Shown: piece after piece, positions 1 through 8,517 of the stretch
Position numbering within the stretch: the first letter of the stretch is position 1
Layout: the number at the start of each line of letters is the position of its first letter
Assembly (NCBI GenBank): GCA_021604825.1
Contig: BQJS01000016.1
Coordinates: forward strand, 1-38,215
Reading direction: 5' to 3'
From: Phycisphaerae bacterium
GTDB taxonomy: Bacteria > Planctomycetota > Phycisphaerae > UBA1845
Length of the DNA stretch: 38,215 nt
Program-made: the position numbers and the translations under genes
The notes under the pieces: generated by a model
The model's database searches: none
Seen by the model: the letters and a program-made list of their open reading frames with translations, nothing else
What the model was told of the DNA's origin: nothing

Positions 1-212
1 ATCGAATTCTCATGAATGCATCCTGCAACAATAAAGTCCAAACGAATCAAACCAGCCGCCAACGCAGGCCCCAATAGAAGCCCACAAGCGCCCCGGCACC
101 GATGACCCGAAAGTATAACGGGAAGGTCGCATTCTGGCGAAGGCTTGGGCTTGGCAGTCAAGCCATTGTAAAATGCAATGGGCCAGAGTCATTCATGGAG
201 TGGACCTGTCGA

Positions 213-740
213 ATGACAAACAAACGTTCAATCCCAAGCAAGGTTGCGATCGTCGTCCTGCTTTCGACTGCCGGCATCATCGCCGCGATATGGGTCACGT
301 TCTGGCTGGGCAGTCGAACCGCCACTTGGCAGAGTGATGACGAATTCCTGAAACCAGGTCGGCGGTCCTTCCAATTGGATCACGACTCAATGTTTTTCGG
401 CATGACTGACGAAGTCGATCCGAACAACTCCATGTCATGGGAGATTCATGGGCCATGGAATTCTGTATGGATCCGATTTTCCGTTTTGCCCATGTACGAG
501 CACAAAGTCGCCGGAACGTCGAAGGTCGTCGCTCCTCGCACAATCATATTCAATTTCTCGTACGCATTCTTAATTGCGATACTAAGCGCGTACCCTGCGT
601 GGTTGTGGCTAAAGAGCCCACTCGGTCGCCTGCGACGAAGGGTTCAAGGGAGAAATGATAACGATCCACGCTGCGATTGTGGTTACAATCTGACTGGAAA
701 CGAGAGCGGCAAGTGTCCGGAATGCGGAGAGCAAATATGA
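213..740 (+). CDS. Membrane protein with C-terminal zinc ribbon
   Basis: Unknown function; about 175 residues from the ATG at 213. An in-frame start at 102 exists, but the 213 start puts a hydrophobic segment (VAIVVLLSTAGIIAAIWVTF) right at the N-terminus, as in the paralogues near 18-19 kb. A middle region of about 75 residues follows, probably outside the membrane, then a second hydrophobic stretch (FSYAFLIAILSAYPAWLWL), a basic segment (RLRRRVQGR) and a four-cysteine zinc ribbon: CDCGYNLTGNESGKCPECG. Inferred topology is two membrane passes with the ribbon in the cytoplasm. The stop codon overlaps the next ATG (ATGA at 737-740), so the two genes are probably co-translated. The zinc ribbon is seen directly; a sensing or regulatory role is only a guess. 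Confidence 0.8.
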   Translation: MTNKRSIPSKVAIVVLLSTAGIIAAIWVTFWLGSRTATWQSDDEFLKPGRRSFQLDHDSMFFGMTDEVDPNNSMSWEIHGPWNSVWIRFSVLPMYEHKVAGTSKVVAPRTIIFNFSYAFLIAILSAYPAWLWLKSPLGRLRRRVQGRNDNDPRCDCGYNLTGNESGKCPECGEQI

Positions 741-1435
741 ATCGACATCAACAATTTGCAGTCGCAATATTAGCTGTAGCCATTTCCGTCGGCAGTGGCT
801 GCGGCCCCGGTTACCGCGACAACACCGCATCGTTTAAGCGCTGTCACGAATCAGTCAAATGGATCTATCACACTGGATGGCAGAACGTTTACTTTCAAGG
901 CGATTTCATTCCATTCGTCCTTCCGTTCACGAATACGATCCGAGATTTAGAATTCGCTGATGATCATGTCATTGTTCACGAACACGCCAACGGCGATTTT
1001 GGCCAAGGGCGATACTTTCCCCGCGCCGAGTTGGACATCGAGTCAGGCCGACTCCTTTCGTACGAGTATCTTGACGCCCAGAAGTTCGTTGAAACGGTAA
1101 ATATGAAGGTCGAATGCAAGCAGGATGGCGTGGAACTTGCCAATGGATGGTGGGTGACTTGGAAGGCCGACAAGACGTTTCGCGTTTACGTGAGCAGGCA
1201 CAAAGAAACCGACAAACGCATCATGATACTCGAACGTCCTGGTTTTGGCTTGGCTGGCGGCTGGATTCCAGTTCCGGATCGCAACGCAATTTTGCTAGTG
1301 GTGGCTGGCAGGAAAGCGATCGGACTCTGGGAGGCAGAGACGTATTTGCTCTACGTTGATTTTGACAGAATTGAAAACGCAACTCCCGCGGCTATTGGTC
1401 CATCTTCTCAATCTGAAGGCGTTGACTCTGTCTAA
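737..1435 (+). CDS. Putative lipoprotein of unknown function
   Basis: 232 residues from the ATG at 737, which overlaps the stop of the preceding zinc-ribbon gene by 4 nt. The N-terminus MNRHQQFAVAILAVAISVGS is a signal peptide ending in a lipobox-like SVGSGC, so Cys22 is the likely lipidation site. A longer in-frame reading from 677 would bury the signal peptide and is rejected. The body is mixed alpha/beta in character, with no domain I recognise and no obvious catalytic motif. Coupling to the zinc-ribbon protein suggests a shared role at the envelope. Identity as a gene is secure; function unknown. Confidence 0.75.
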   Translation: MNRHQQFAVAILAVAISVGSGCGPGYRDNTASFKRCHESVKWIYHTGWQNVYFQGDFIPFVLPFTNTIRDLEFADDHVIVHEHANGDFGQGRYFPRAELDIESGRLLSYEYLDAQKFVETVNMKVECKQDGVELANGWWVTWKADKTFRVYVSRHKETDKRIMILERPGFGLAGGWIPVPDRNAILLVVAGRKAIGLWEAETYLLYVDFDRIENATPAAIGPSSQSEGVDSV

Positions 1436-1656
1436 TGGCCTGTCATCTCCGCCCATGCGCGATGTACGGGCGATAACTCCCAACTCTCAATTCTTAATTG
1501 ATACGTTCCTCTTCAACTGATCAACGAAGTCTATTTCTGACCGTCGCAAGCCGTTCGGTCTCCATGAATGTTACGCTTGGACCGCAAAGGTTCTGTGCGC
1601 AGTTTGAGTAATTTTTCATGGCTACGCGGGCACATTGGTCCGCGCAAGAGGTGCCC

Positions 1657-3090
1657 ATGAACACGGCGATGAACTTAATTGGCAATCCAAGTGGATCCCT
1701 GCCGAGTTCGGCAACGGCGTCTCTACAATCGACGCAAATCCGCCTCTCCGGCGTCATCTCGGCGATGTCTTATGCGCTCGACATTACCGAGGGGCAGCCC
1801 GAAGGACACGCCGTGCGCACTTGCTTGATCGGCATGCGGATGGCCAAGGAACTGCGGCTGACCAACGAGGAAAGCTCGGCGCTTTTCTACGCGCTGCAAC
1901 TCAAGGACCTGGGCTGTTCGAGCAACGCGGGCAAGATGTCGCAACTCCTCTCAGCCGACGACCGCAGCGTCAAGCGCGATTTCAAGACCGTCAATGCGTG
2001 CAAGCTCTTTCCAAAAATCGCCTACATCTGGCGCAGCATCGGAACCGGCGCATCGTGGGCAGCGAAGGTCGCTCGACTCGTTAAGATCGGGATGGCTGGC
2101 GAGCAGCACGCGAAAGAATTCATCCAATTGCGTTGTGAACGCGGCGCACAAATCGCGTCGAGTTTCCTCATGCCCGACGACACCGCAAACGCCATCCGCG
2201 CCCTCGATGAACACTGGGACGGAAAGGGCTACCCCGACGGACTCAAGGGAGATCAGATCCCGCTGCTCGGGCGCATCCTATGCCTCGCGCAAACGGTCGA
2301 AGTATTTCACACGAACTATGGCCTCGACGCCGCGATGGAGATGGCCGTCAAACGACGCGGTGCTTGGTTCGACCCCAACCTCGTTCGCGTCCTACTCTCG
2401 ATTCGCAGTGACGCCACCTTTTGGTCGCGCCTCGAAACCGACAACATCCACGCCCACGTCGCCGAATTCGAGCCAGTCGACGAGATCGTCCATGCCGACG
2501 ACCAACGCCTCGATCGAATTGCCGAAGGTTTCGCGACGGTCATCGACGTGAAATCATCGTGGACGTACCGGCATTCGCGCGGCGTCACGGAACTGGCCAC
2601 CGGGATCGCCGGTGTGATGGGTTTCACTGGTCAGGAATTGATCGACATTCGCCGGGCAGCCCTTCTGCACGACATCGGCAAACTCGGCGTGTCGAATCTC
2701 ATACTCGACAAACCGGCAAAGTTAACCGACACCGAATACGCCGAAATGCGCGAACACGCCGCACACACCTATCACATCCTAAGTCGCGTCAACGGATTCT
2801 CGCACCTCGCCGACCTCGCGGGCGCACACCACGAACGACTCGATGGCAACGGTTACTTCAGGGGTTGGGGCGCAAACGAACTGACGACCCCTATGCGAAT
2901 ACTAGCCGTCGCCGATATGTGTGAAGCGATGTCGGCAGAACGCCCCTACCGCGACACGATGCCGATGGAAAAAGTGCTGGGCCTACTCGACAAGGACAAA
3001 GGCAGCGCCATCTGCCCGTCGGTCTATCATGCGCTCAAATTCTACCTTGATACGCATCGCTATGAACCCTCGCGATTAATCAGGGACTAG
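1657..3090 (+). CDS. Tandem HD-GYP domain protein, first HD site degenerate
   Basis: 477 residues from the ATG at 1657, chosen because AGAGGTG lies just upstream; an ATG at 1618 in frame has no such site. Two HD-type units are visible. The first (about residues 45-250) has QLKDLGCSSN where HDxGK would be, followed by EHWDGKGYPDGL, a normal GYP-type segment. The second (about 300-470) has RHSRGV, the metal-binding ALLHDIGKLGVSN (about 336-347) and HHERLDGNGY (391-400). HD-GYP proteins commonly hydrolyse cyclic di-GMP; here the second unit keeps the HD metal ligands but reads GYF instead of GYP, so the substrate is uncertain. No receiver or membrane segment is seen, so the protein is probably cytoplasmic. 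It converges with the pseudopilin gene 34 nt downstream. Confidence 0.88.
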   Translation: MNTAMNLIGNPSGSLPSSATASLQSTQIRLSGVISAMSYALDITEGQPEGHAVRTCLIGMRMAKELRLTNEESSALFYALQLKDLGCSSNAGKMSQLLSADDRSVKRDFKTVNACKLFPKIAYIWRSIGTGASWAAKVARLVKIGMAGEQHAKEFIQLRCERGAQIASSFLMPDDTANAIRALDEHWDGKGYPDGLKGDQIPLLGRILCLAQTVEVFHTNYGLDAAMEMAVKRRGAWFDPNLVRVLLSIRSDATFWSRLETDNIHAHVAEFEPVDEIVHADDQRLDRIAEGFATVIDVKSSWTYRHSRGVTELATGIAGVMGFTGQELIDIRRAALLHDIGKLGVSNLILDKPAKLTDTEYAEMREHAAHTYHILSRVNGFSHLADLAGAHHERLDGNGYFRGWGANELTTPMRILAVADMCEAMSAERPYRDTMPMEKVLGLLDKDKGSAICPSVYHALKFYLDTHRYEPSRLIRD

Positions 3091-3124
3091 CTGATCGCCG
3101 CATTAGTCGCATGCTAGAACAGAC

Positions 3125-4144
3125 TTACTGATAGTGATTCGGGTTCCACTGAAACGTATTGATGTCGTGCTTGCCGTCATAGGCGGACCAAAACGGGTTG
3201 ACCGTGCCGCCGTCGCCGGTCTTGCGCCATTGGCCGAAGAACAATCCGGCGTGTCCGTCGAAAAAGACCATGCTCGTCGAGCCTTTGAATCTAATTTGTG
3301 GGAGTACGTCTTTGCCGGTGCGAGCGTGCGAACTCACCTTTCTCGCGCTGATGCGGTGATACGGGCGGTCCGGAATAATCGGCAGGTAATTGTTGATCTC
3401 CGGGACAAACGTGCCGTACCACTCCTTGTTCGCCGACCCCGATCGACCGCTTGCGGTTGATGTCCGCCGATACCAGGCGTCAGCCACCGCCCATTCTTCA
3501 CCCGGGCGCTTGATGCGGTCAATCTTCTTGGGCCACCACGCAACGCCCGGAACTTCCGGCGTATTGTTTGTGTAAAACCAAGCGCCAAAATAGTGCGGTG
3601 GATCGGTGTCGCTGGCAATCGCTTTGGACACCGTTGGCCCGGGATCGGTGATGCCCCAGGTGTTGGCCACATAACTATACGGGCGCTCCTGCCAACTGCC
3701 GACGGGGGCAAAATCGAAGAAATCCTGATCGGGTACGACGCGCTCAGCCGTCGGGCACGAACTGATTTCGTCGGCGCGCGAGTCTTCTTGGTTGGCGTTG
3801 CCCTGACTCTTGCTGTAGTAGGGTCGAAGCAACCACGTCAATGATTTCTGCCGATCGAGCGGATCGGTGATGCTGAAAGTCTTGCGCTTGATCGCCGGGT
3901 GAATCGGACCGGGCAGAACGCCCTGATATTCGGAAGCGTACATCAGAATCGCCAACCCCTGGCTATGCTGGTTGGCCAAACACTTGACAGTCCGAGCCTG
4001 CTCGCGGGCCCTGGTCAACGTAGGCAGCAAGATCGAGATAAGCAGTGCGATGATCGAAACCACCACCAGCAACTCAACCAACGTAAACGCTCGACCAGGC
4101 GCAATGCGCCGACCACCCAGCAGATGTTTATCCATCAAAGCCAT
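3125..4144 (-). CDS. Pseudopilin-like protein with planctomycete DGH C-terminus
   Basis: 339 residues. The N-terminus has a basic leader and a type IV/type II prepilin signal, GRAFTLVELLVVVSIIALL, with predicted cleavage before Phe20 and Glu at mature position 5, followed by a long hydrophobic helix. The position before Phe is Ala, where Gly is usual, which prepilin peptidases often tolerate. The C-terminal part has SMVFFDGHAGLFFGQW, resembling the DGH motif of the pseudopilin-like families greatly expanded in planctomycetes. A Trp- and Tyr-rich central domain lies between. Such proteins are processed at the inner membrane; their function is mostly unknown. No other secretion-system gene is adjacent. 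Start at the ATG 4144; a second ATG three codons in is also possible. Confidence 0.9.
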   Translation of the reverse strand: MALMDKHLLGGRRIAPGRAFTLVELLVVVSIIALLISILLPTLTRAREQARTVKCLANQHSQGLAILMYASEYQGVLPGPIHPAIKRKTFSITDPLDRQKSLTWLLRPYYSKSQGNANQEDSRADEISSCPTAERVVPDQDFFDFAPVGSWQERPYSYVANTWGITDPGPTVSKAIASDTDPPHYFGAWFYTNNTPEVPGVAWWPKKIDRIKRPGEEWAVADAWYRRTSTASGRSGSANKEWYGTFVPEINNYLPIIPDRPYHRISARKVSSHARTGKDVLPQIRFKGSTSMVFFDGHAGLFFGQWRKTGDGGTVNPFWSAYDGKHDINTFQWNPNHYQ

Positions 4145-4295
4145 GTCACCACCCCATCAAACGGAAGAGTTTGTTCACGCCATTATTGTATCGCCGACTC
4201 TACGCCCCAGCCAAATACAATCCGGCGCACGGAGTCTGAAATTGTCGCTGCCTGCGGGTATGCAATGCGCGACTGCATGAGATATGTCCATCGTT

Positions 4296-4320
4296 GGTTG
4301 GGCCATGCCCACCGCCGTTT
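4296..4320. repeat. GCCCACC palindromic repeat, copy 1
   Basis: TGGGC-CAT-GCCCA is a short perfect palindrome (4299-4311). The 16 nt CATGCCCACCGCCGTT at 4304-4319 recurs exactly at 5857-5872. It sits in the gap between two minus-strand genes, just downstream of the stop at 4324. Related palindromes occur at 5251-5272 and 5889-5910. Looks like a dispersed REP-type element; function unknown. Confidence 0.55.
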
Positions 4321-4323
4321 GAC

Positions 4324-5169
4324 TCAGTCTTGCCTCTCGGGAAAGGAAACGCCCTGTGCTTCAAACAGCGGTCTCGCCTCATCACTTGTCATGATCTCAA
4401 CGTGCCCATCGGCAAACGCAATGCAGATTTGATCTTTCCGTGTCAAACGGTGCCCGTCATATAGCGCGATTGTCGTTTCCGGTTTCGGGTTGGCGCTGGA
4501 CAGGTCAACTCCAGAGACAAAGGTGACATCATCGACGTATGCCAAGGATTCTCTGAACAGCCGTTTTCTGATCTCCTCTCGGAATTGACAGACCGAGAGT
4601 AACAATACAATCAGAATAATGAACGCTCGCAGCCAGCGTCTTCGCGCCTTGTCGACGAGCCACATTCCGGGAACAAGAAGACACAATGCTGGAATTGCGA
4701 AGACCCATGCGTGGTTCATCGAATACGAAAGAATGGCCGAGGTCTTAATTGTCAAGGATTGGGTGACAGGGCTGAAACCTGGGGGCGCTAATAGCTTAGC
4801 TTCTGCATGGGTGAAAATCGCATCCGACGGATGTTCGGCATGATACCCCAGCCAACACTGCATTACGGTTCTTGTATTCGCCAATTGCCAAGTGGTAAAC
4901 GAACCACAGGTCGAAAGCCCTTTCATTGAAGACGGGCTAAAATCGGGTAACAGCAGAAAGGCGAAAGCACTATACATTAAGAACCCGTAGATCATTGCGG
5001 CGAATGCTCTCTGTGGATGCTGACGGATCCACCTCCGACACTTCGACAACTGACCTCCAGTTTCGCTCAGGTAACTTGTTGGATCGTCGAAGTTGAAATC
5101 GCGGCCGCACTCTGGGCAGCGCGGGGCCTCTTGGCCGCTTAAATCGTAGTAGCAGTGAGCACAAAACAA
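4324..5169 (-). CDS. Membrane protein with N-terminal zinc ribbon and DGHVE tail
   Basis: 281 residues. Start is the TTG at 5169, decided by GGAGGT six nt upstream. A zinc ribbon comes first: CAHCYYDLSGQEAPRCPECG (residues 3-22), clearly related to the C-terminal ribbons of four other proteins in this window but at the opposite end. Hydrophobic segments follow at about residues 54-75 (FAAMIYGFLMYSAFAFLLL), 155-172 and 182-197. The tail has ICIAFADGHVEIMTSDEARP, which resembles the C-terminal DGH motif of planctomycete pseudopilin-like proteins. So the protein combines parts seen separately in its neighbours. Cellular role unknown; inner-membrane location inferred. Confidence 0.8.
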   Translation of the reverse strand: MFCAHCYYDLSGQEAPRCPECGRDFNFDDPTSYLSETGGQLSKCRRWIRQHPQRAFAAMIYGFLMYSAFAFLLLPDFSPSSMKGLSTCGSFTTWQLANTRTVMQCWLGYHAEHPSDAIFTHAEAKLLAPPGFSPVTQSLTIKTSAILSYSMNHAWVFAIPALCLLVPGMWLVDKARRRWLRAFIILIVLLLSVCQFREEIRKRLFRESLAYVDDVTFVSGVDLSSANPKPETTIALYDGHRLTRKDQICIAFADGHVEIMTSDEARPLFEAQGVSFPERQD

Positions 5170-5250
5170 GGTTGACCTCCGCGTGCATCCGCCGTGTGCA
5201 AGTATACTACATGTTTACGTTTCGAAGTGTCGCAAGGTCAATGAACTTCA

Positions 5251-5272
5251 TGGTGGGCACGGCCCACCCTAC
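5251..5272. repeat. GGTGGGC palindromic repeat, copy 2
   Basis: GGTGGGC-ACG-GCCCACC followed by CTAC: 7-bp perfect arms (5252-5258 and 5262-5268) with a 3-nt spacer. The macro-domain gene's stop codon (5269-5271) lies inside the conserved CTAC flank, so this copy forms the very end of that gene. Nearly identical to the copy at 5889-5910. Confidence 0.65.
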
Positions 5273-5784
5273 GCACTCTTTGGAGTAATGGCATCCCTTA
5301 CGACTTCGGCGTCTGCCTCTTGTCGCAAACAGACGATTACGTGCTTGGCTCCAAAATCATTTTGAACAAGCGGGACCAAGGCATCCGCAAACTGCGCCAT
5401 CGCAAGTTTCCCGTACCCAGTAGCCAACGCAGGCAGCGCGACACGGTTGGCACCAAGCTCATTTGAAATCTCAAGCAATTGATAAACCAGCTCTCTGACG
5501 AGTGATACGTTCGAGTCATAAAACACATCAACAGCAACCGCGTGTAAGATCGCGGTATAAGGAGTCCCGCCTCCGTCCATCGAGACAATAGTCCCCGGTT
5601 CCACATGCCGAACATTGCGCTCGGCAAGATACTGTTGGAGTTGTTCCTGCATCACGTCGCCGTACTTTTGAAGAAGCGCGCCGCCGACTCCGCCCGACAA
5701 AGTGAGATACGGATTTGCCGAACAAACCAAGACTTCAGCTTGGACGTTAAGGATGTCGCCGCACTGGACATGCCATTCAGTCAA
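5269..5784 (-). CDS. Macro-domain protein (ADP-ribose-binding family)
   Basis: 171 residues from the TTG at 5784, chosen because GAGGT lies six nt upstream; a TTG at 5814 in the same frame has no good site. The family signature is present: CGDILNVQAEVLVCSANP matches the GDIT...VNAAN region, then LSGGVGGALLQKYG matches the glycine-rich loop, and later ALPALATGYGKL matches the second phosphate-binding loop. Macro domains bind ADP-ribose and some remove it from proteins or nucleic acids. Here the usual NAAN is CSAN, so catalysis is uncertain although binding is plausible. A single compact domain with no signal peptide, hence cytoplasmic. No ADP-ribosyltransferase gene is adjacent. The gene ends inside a GGTGGGC palindrome. 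Confidence 0.88.
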   Translation of the reverse strand: MTEWHVQCGDILNVQAEVLVCSANPYLTLSGGVGGALLQKYGDVMQEQLQQYLAERNVRHVEPGTIVSMDGGGTPYTAILHAVAVDVFYDSNVSLVRELVYQLLEISNELGANRVALPALATGYGKLAMAQFADALVPLVQNDFGAKHVIVCLRQEADAEVVRDAITPKSA

Positions 5785-5856
5785 TTTGAAACCTCGTATA
5801 GAACTCCAGAACAAGATTGTTCAGCAACGTCGAAATCGAACAGCCAAAGAGCGGCT

Positions 5857-5910
5857 CATGCCCACCGCCGTTCGCAGGTGAACAGATTGGTGGGCATGGC
5901 CCACCCTACT
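5857..5910. repeat. GGTGGGC palindromic repeat, copies 3 and 4
   Basis: Two units. CATGCCCACCGCCGTT at 5857-5872 is identical to 4304-4319. GGTGGGC-ATG-GCCCACC-CTAC at 5889-5909 matches 5252-5272 except for one spacer base. GCCCACC (5860-5866) can also pair with GGTGGGC (5889-5895), giving an alternative hairpin. Lies downstream of the kinase gene that ends at 5925 and upstream of the macro gene. Confidence 0.65.
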
Positions 5911-5924
5911 TTGGATTTGCAAGA

Positions 5925-8501
5925 CTATGGCGGATTGTTACCACTATTTTTGTCTATCTTCTTTTGAAACTCTTCCGCCTCTTCTTCGCGACCCGTATCC
6001 TCAAACAACCTGACGAGTGATTGAATCGCAAGTTGCGTACGCAAATCCTGATCGCCCAAAGACTCAAGGAGCACTTTGTAGCACTTGCGTAATCGCGTCT
6101 CAGCTTCTTCGAACCGTTTCAGCCGACGCAAGCTCTCACCGTAAAATTGCTCGATGCGGCCCAACCGCCATTGTTCTGCTTCGGGCAGTTGCTTCATCGA
6201 ATCGACGGCTTGATCCAAATGCCCGATCGCACACTCGGCATCGCCGGCTTCCACGCAGGCGTCGGCTAATCCGAAGAGCGCGTAGTGATACATCAAGTCG
6301 CCGTAGGCCGGGTTAAACGACGGCGGATCAAAGTCGACGAGGTCGGGCCAAAGGCGATCGACGATTTCGCGCATGAGCGGTGTCGATTCATCGAAGCGTT
6401 TGACGTCCCAAAGATTCCCCGCCAATGCCGCGATCGCCGCAAGAGTTTGCGGATGGCCCTCGGGGAACACGGAACGCGACGTGTCGAGAATCTTTCGGTA
6501 CAGCGGCGTCGCCTCCTCCGGTTTTCCGCGCCCTTCCAAAAATACCGCGTAGTTATGGGTAACGATCAACGTGCGCGGATCAGAATCGCCGAACACCTTG
6601 CGGCAACCGGGTAGCAAACGATTGAGAATCCCTTCGGCATCATCGAAACGCTTGAGCGCTTCATAGATCGCCACGAGATTGTTCATCGACGCGAGCGTGT
6701 CCGGATCATCCGCACCAAAGCGCTGCTCGCGCACAGCGAGGTTTTTCTCGTAGATTGGCAGCGCCTCGGCATCGCGCCCCATCCTCCGCAGCAACCCGGC
6801 ATAGTTATTCGCCGCAACCAGCGCCCGCCGCGAGTCTTCCCCAAGCGTGCGCTCAAACCCCTCATACGCACCACGAAGCAATCGCTCGGCATCATCATAC
6901 TGTTTGCGAGTCGAGCGCACGTGTCCAAGGCTGCCCATCGCGACCAGCGTGTCCACGTGATCTTCGCCCAGATGTTCGCGGGCGGTTTCCATCGCGACGA
7001 CAAACTCCGCGTCGGATTCTTCAAGCAGCCCCAGACCGAAGTAAGTATTCCCCAGCGCGACGTGCAGCGCCACGCGGACGGCTGGCTGGTCTGCAAAGCT
7101 GATGGCGATCTTGTCCTTCGCCGAATCCAAAACGTCAGCCACCCGGACATCGTGCCCAGATATTTCTGGATTAGGGGCTTTGAAAATGTCCACCAGGAAT
7201 TCGTTGACGGCTTCTGCTTGCTCGGCTTCGCGAAGGGCATCCTGCTCAGCCGCAATCGCCAGTTCCGCATTTTGGCGAGCTTTTTGTTCCGCGACGATTG
7301 CACGATTGCGATCGACGGTGACTTGTATCAGTGCCGCAACGAGGGCCACAAACGCGACGGATACAACGCCAACGAGCGCTTTGTTGCGTCGGGTGAATTT
7401 GCGAAATTGATAGAACGTACTGGTGGGCCGGGCGCTGATCGCCTGATCGGAAAGATACCTGCGTATGTCAGCCGCAAAGTCCGACGCCGATTGATAGCGG
7501 CGATCCTTCTCTTTCTGTAGCGCCTTGCCAACGATCGTCTCGACATCACCGCGCAGCGATCGGTTGATCGAACTTAACCGCGAGGGTTCCCTCTCGGTAA
7601 TCGTCCGCGCCGCCTGCGGGATGGTCATGTCGGTAATGTCTTGCGGCAATTGGCCCGTCAGCAACTCAAAGCAGATCACGCCGAGCGAATACACGTCGCT
7701 GCGAATGTCGAGATCGCGAGAGCGCCCGCCCAGTTGTTCCGGACTCATGTACGCAATGGTCCCGACCAGCTTGCCCGTCACGGTTTCCGTCGCGTGGACG
7801 TCTGCATTGACGATGCGGGCAATACCAAAATCGAGGATCTTGGGTTGACCGGACTTGTTAACGATGATGTTGCTCGGTTTGAGGTCGCGATGAATCAGAC
7901 CCTTCTGATGGGCATGGTGAACGGCATCGCAGAGTTTTTCGATGAGGTCCAAACGCTGTCGGGCGGTGAGTTGGTGTGCGTTCGCGTACTCGGTTAGTGA
8001 ATGGCCCTCAATGTATTCCATCGCGAAGAACGGTTGACGCGTTCCGCTGGCGTCAGCCGTCCCGGCTTCAAACACCTGGGCAATGCCAGGATGCTGCAAC
8101 CACCCCAACACCTGCGATTCCTGTTCAAAGCGTCGAAGCAATTCGCGCGATTCGACGCCGGGGCGAATGACTTTCAACGCCACCTGACGTTTCGGGCGCT
8201 CCTGCTGGGCGAGGTACACGACCCCCATTCCGCCTTCGCCAAGTTTGCGAATGATCGAGTAGCTCCCGATTGTTGTATTCAAGTGTACGTCTGTGCCAGC
8301 CACCGCGCGGGCGGCTTGCGAGGGAGCCGCATCGACGAAACTGAGCGGGTCGGCATCGTTGGCGATGAGCGCTTCCAACTCAAGTCGCAGGGCAGCGTCA
8401 CCCCCGCACGCTTTGTCAAGAAATGCGGCGCGCTCGCCGTCTTTCAGAGCGACGGCTTGGTCGAATAACGACATGAGTTTTTGATGCCGCTCGGAATCCA
8501 T
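5925..8501 (-). CDS. Serine/threonine protein kinase with TPR repeats
   Basis: About 858 residues from the ATG at 8501 (a GTG one codon earlier is possible). A helical N-terminal region of 75 residues precedes a complete Hanks-type kinase domain: glycine loop LGEGGMGVVY (88-97), catalytic Lys111 in VALKVI, HRDLKPSN (205-212), DFG (225-227) and the activation-segment end GTIAYMSPEQ. A membrane segment (LVGVVSVAFVALVAALIQV, about 377-395) and a charged, probably coiled, stretch rich in Ala, Glu and Gln follow. The remaining 400 residues carry repeated TPR-like helices (LLRRMGRDAEALPIYEK is one), probably exported. All catalytic residues are intact. It follows the ECF sigma gene by about 16 nt on the same strand, a pairing common in planctomycetes, and may regulate that sigma factor. 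Confidence 0.95.
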   Translation of the reverse strand: MDSERHQKLMSLFDQAVALKDGERAAFLDKACGGDAALRLELEALIANDADPLSFVDAAPSQAARAVAGTDVHLNTTIGSYSIIRKLGEGGMGVVYLAQQERPKRQVALKVIRPGVESRELLRRFEQESQVLGWLQHPGIAQVFEAGTADASGTRQPFFAMEYIEGHSLTEYANAHQLTARQRLDLIEKLCDAVHHAHQKGLIHRDLKPSNIIVNKSGQPKILDFGIARIVNADVHATETVTGKLVGTIAYMSPEQLGGRSRDLDIRSDVYSLGVICFELLTGQLPQDITDMTIPQAARTITEREPSRLSSINRSLRGDVETIVGKALQKEKDRRYQSASDFAADIRRYLSDQAISARPTSTFYQFRKFTRRNKALVGVVSVAFVALVAALIQVTVDRNRAIVAEQKARQNAELAIAAEQDALREAEQAEAVNEFLVDIFKAPNPEISGHDVRVADVLDSAKDKIAISFADQPAVRVALHVALGNTYFGLGLLEESDAEFVVAMETAREHLGEDHVDTLVAMGSLGHVRSTRKQYDDAERLLRGAYEGFERTLGEDSRRALVAANNYAGLLRRMGRDAEALPIYEKNLAVREQRFGADDPDTLASMNNLVAIYEALKRFDDAEGILNRLLPGCRKVFGDSDPRTLIVTHNYAVFLEGRGKPEEATPLYRKILDTSRSVFPEGHPQTLAAIAALAGNLWDVKRFDESTPLMREIVDRLWPDLVDFDPPSFNPAYGDLMYHYALFGLADACVEAGDAECAIGHLDQAVDSMKQLPEAEQWRLGRIEQFYGESLRRLKRFEEAETRLRKCYKVLLESLGDQDLRTQLAIQSLVRLFEDTGREEEAEEFQKKIDKNSGNNPP

Positions 8502-8517
8502 CACTCGTCCGTAGCCT

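Noticed and set aside
102..212. Longer N-terminus for the first zinc-ribbon gene
   Set aside because: It would place 37 polar residues before the membrane helix, unlike its paralogues.
5269..5784. Macro-domain gene as half of a DNA ADP-ribosylation toxin-antitoxin pair
   Set aside because: No ADP-ribosyltransferase gene is adjacent on either strand.
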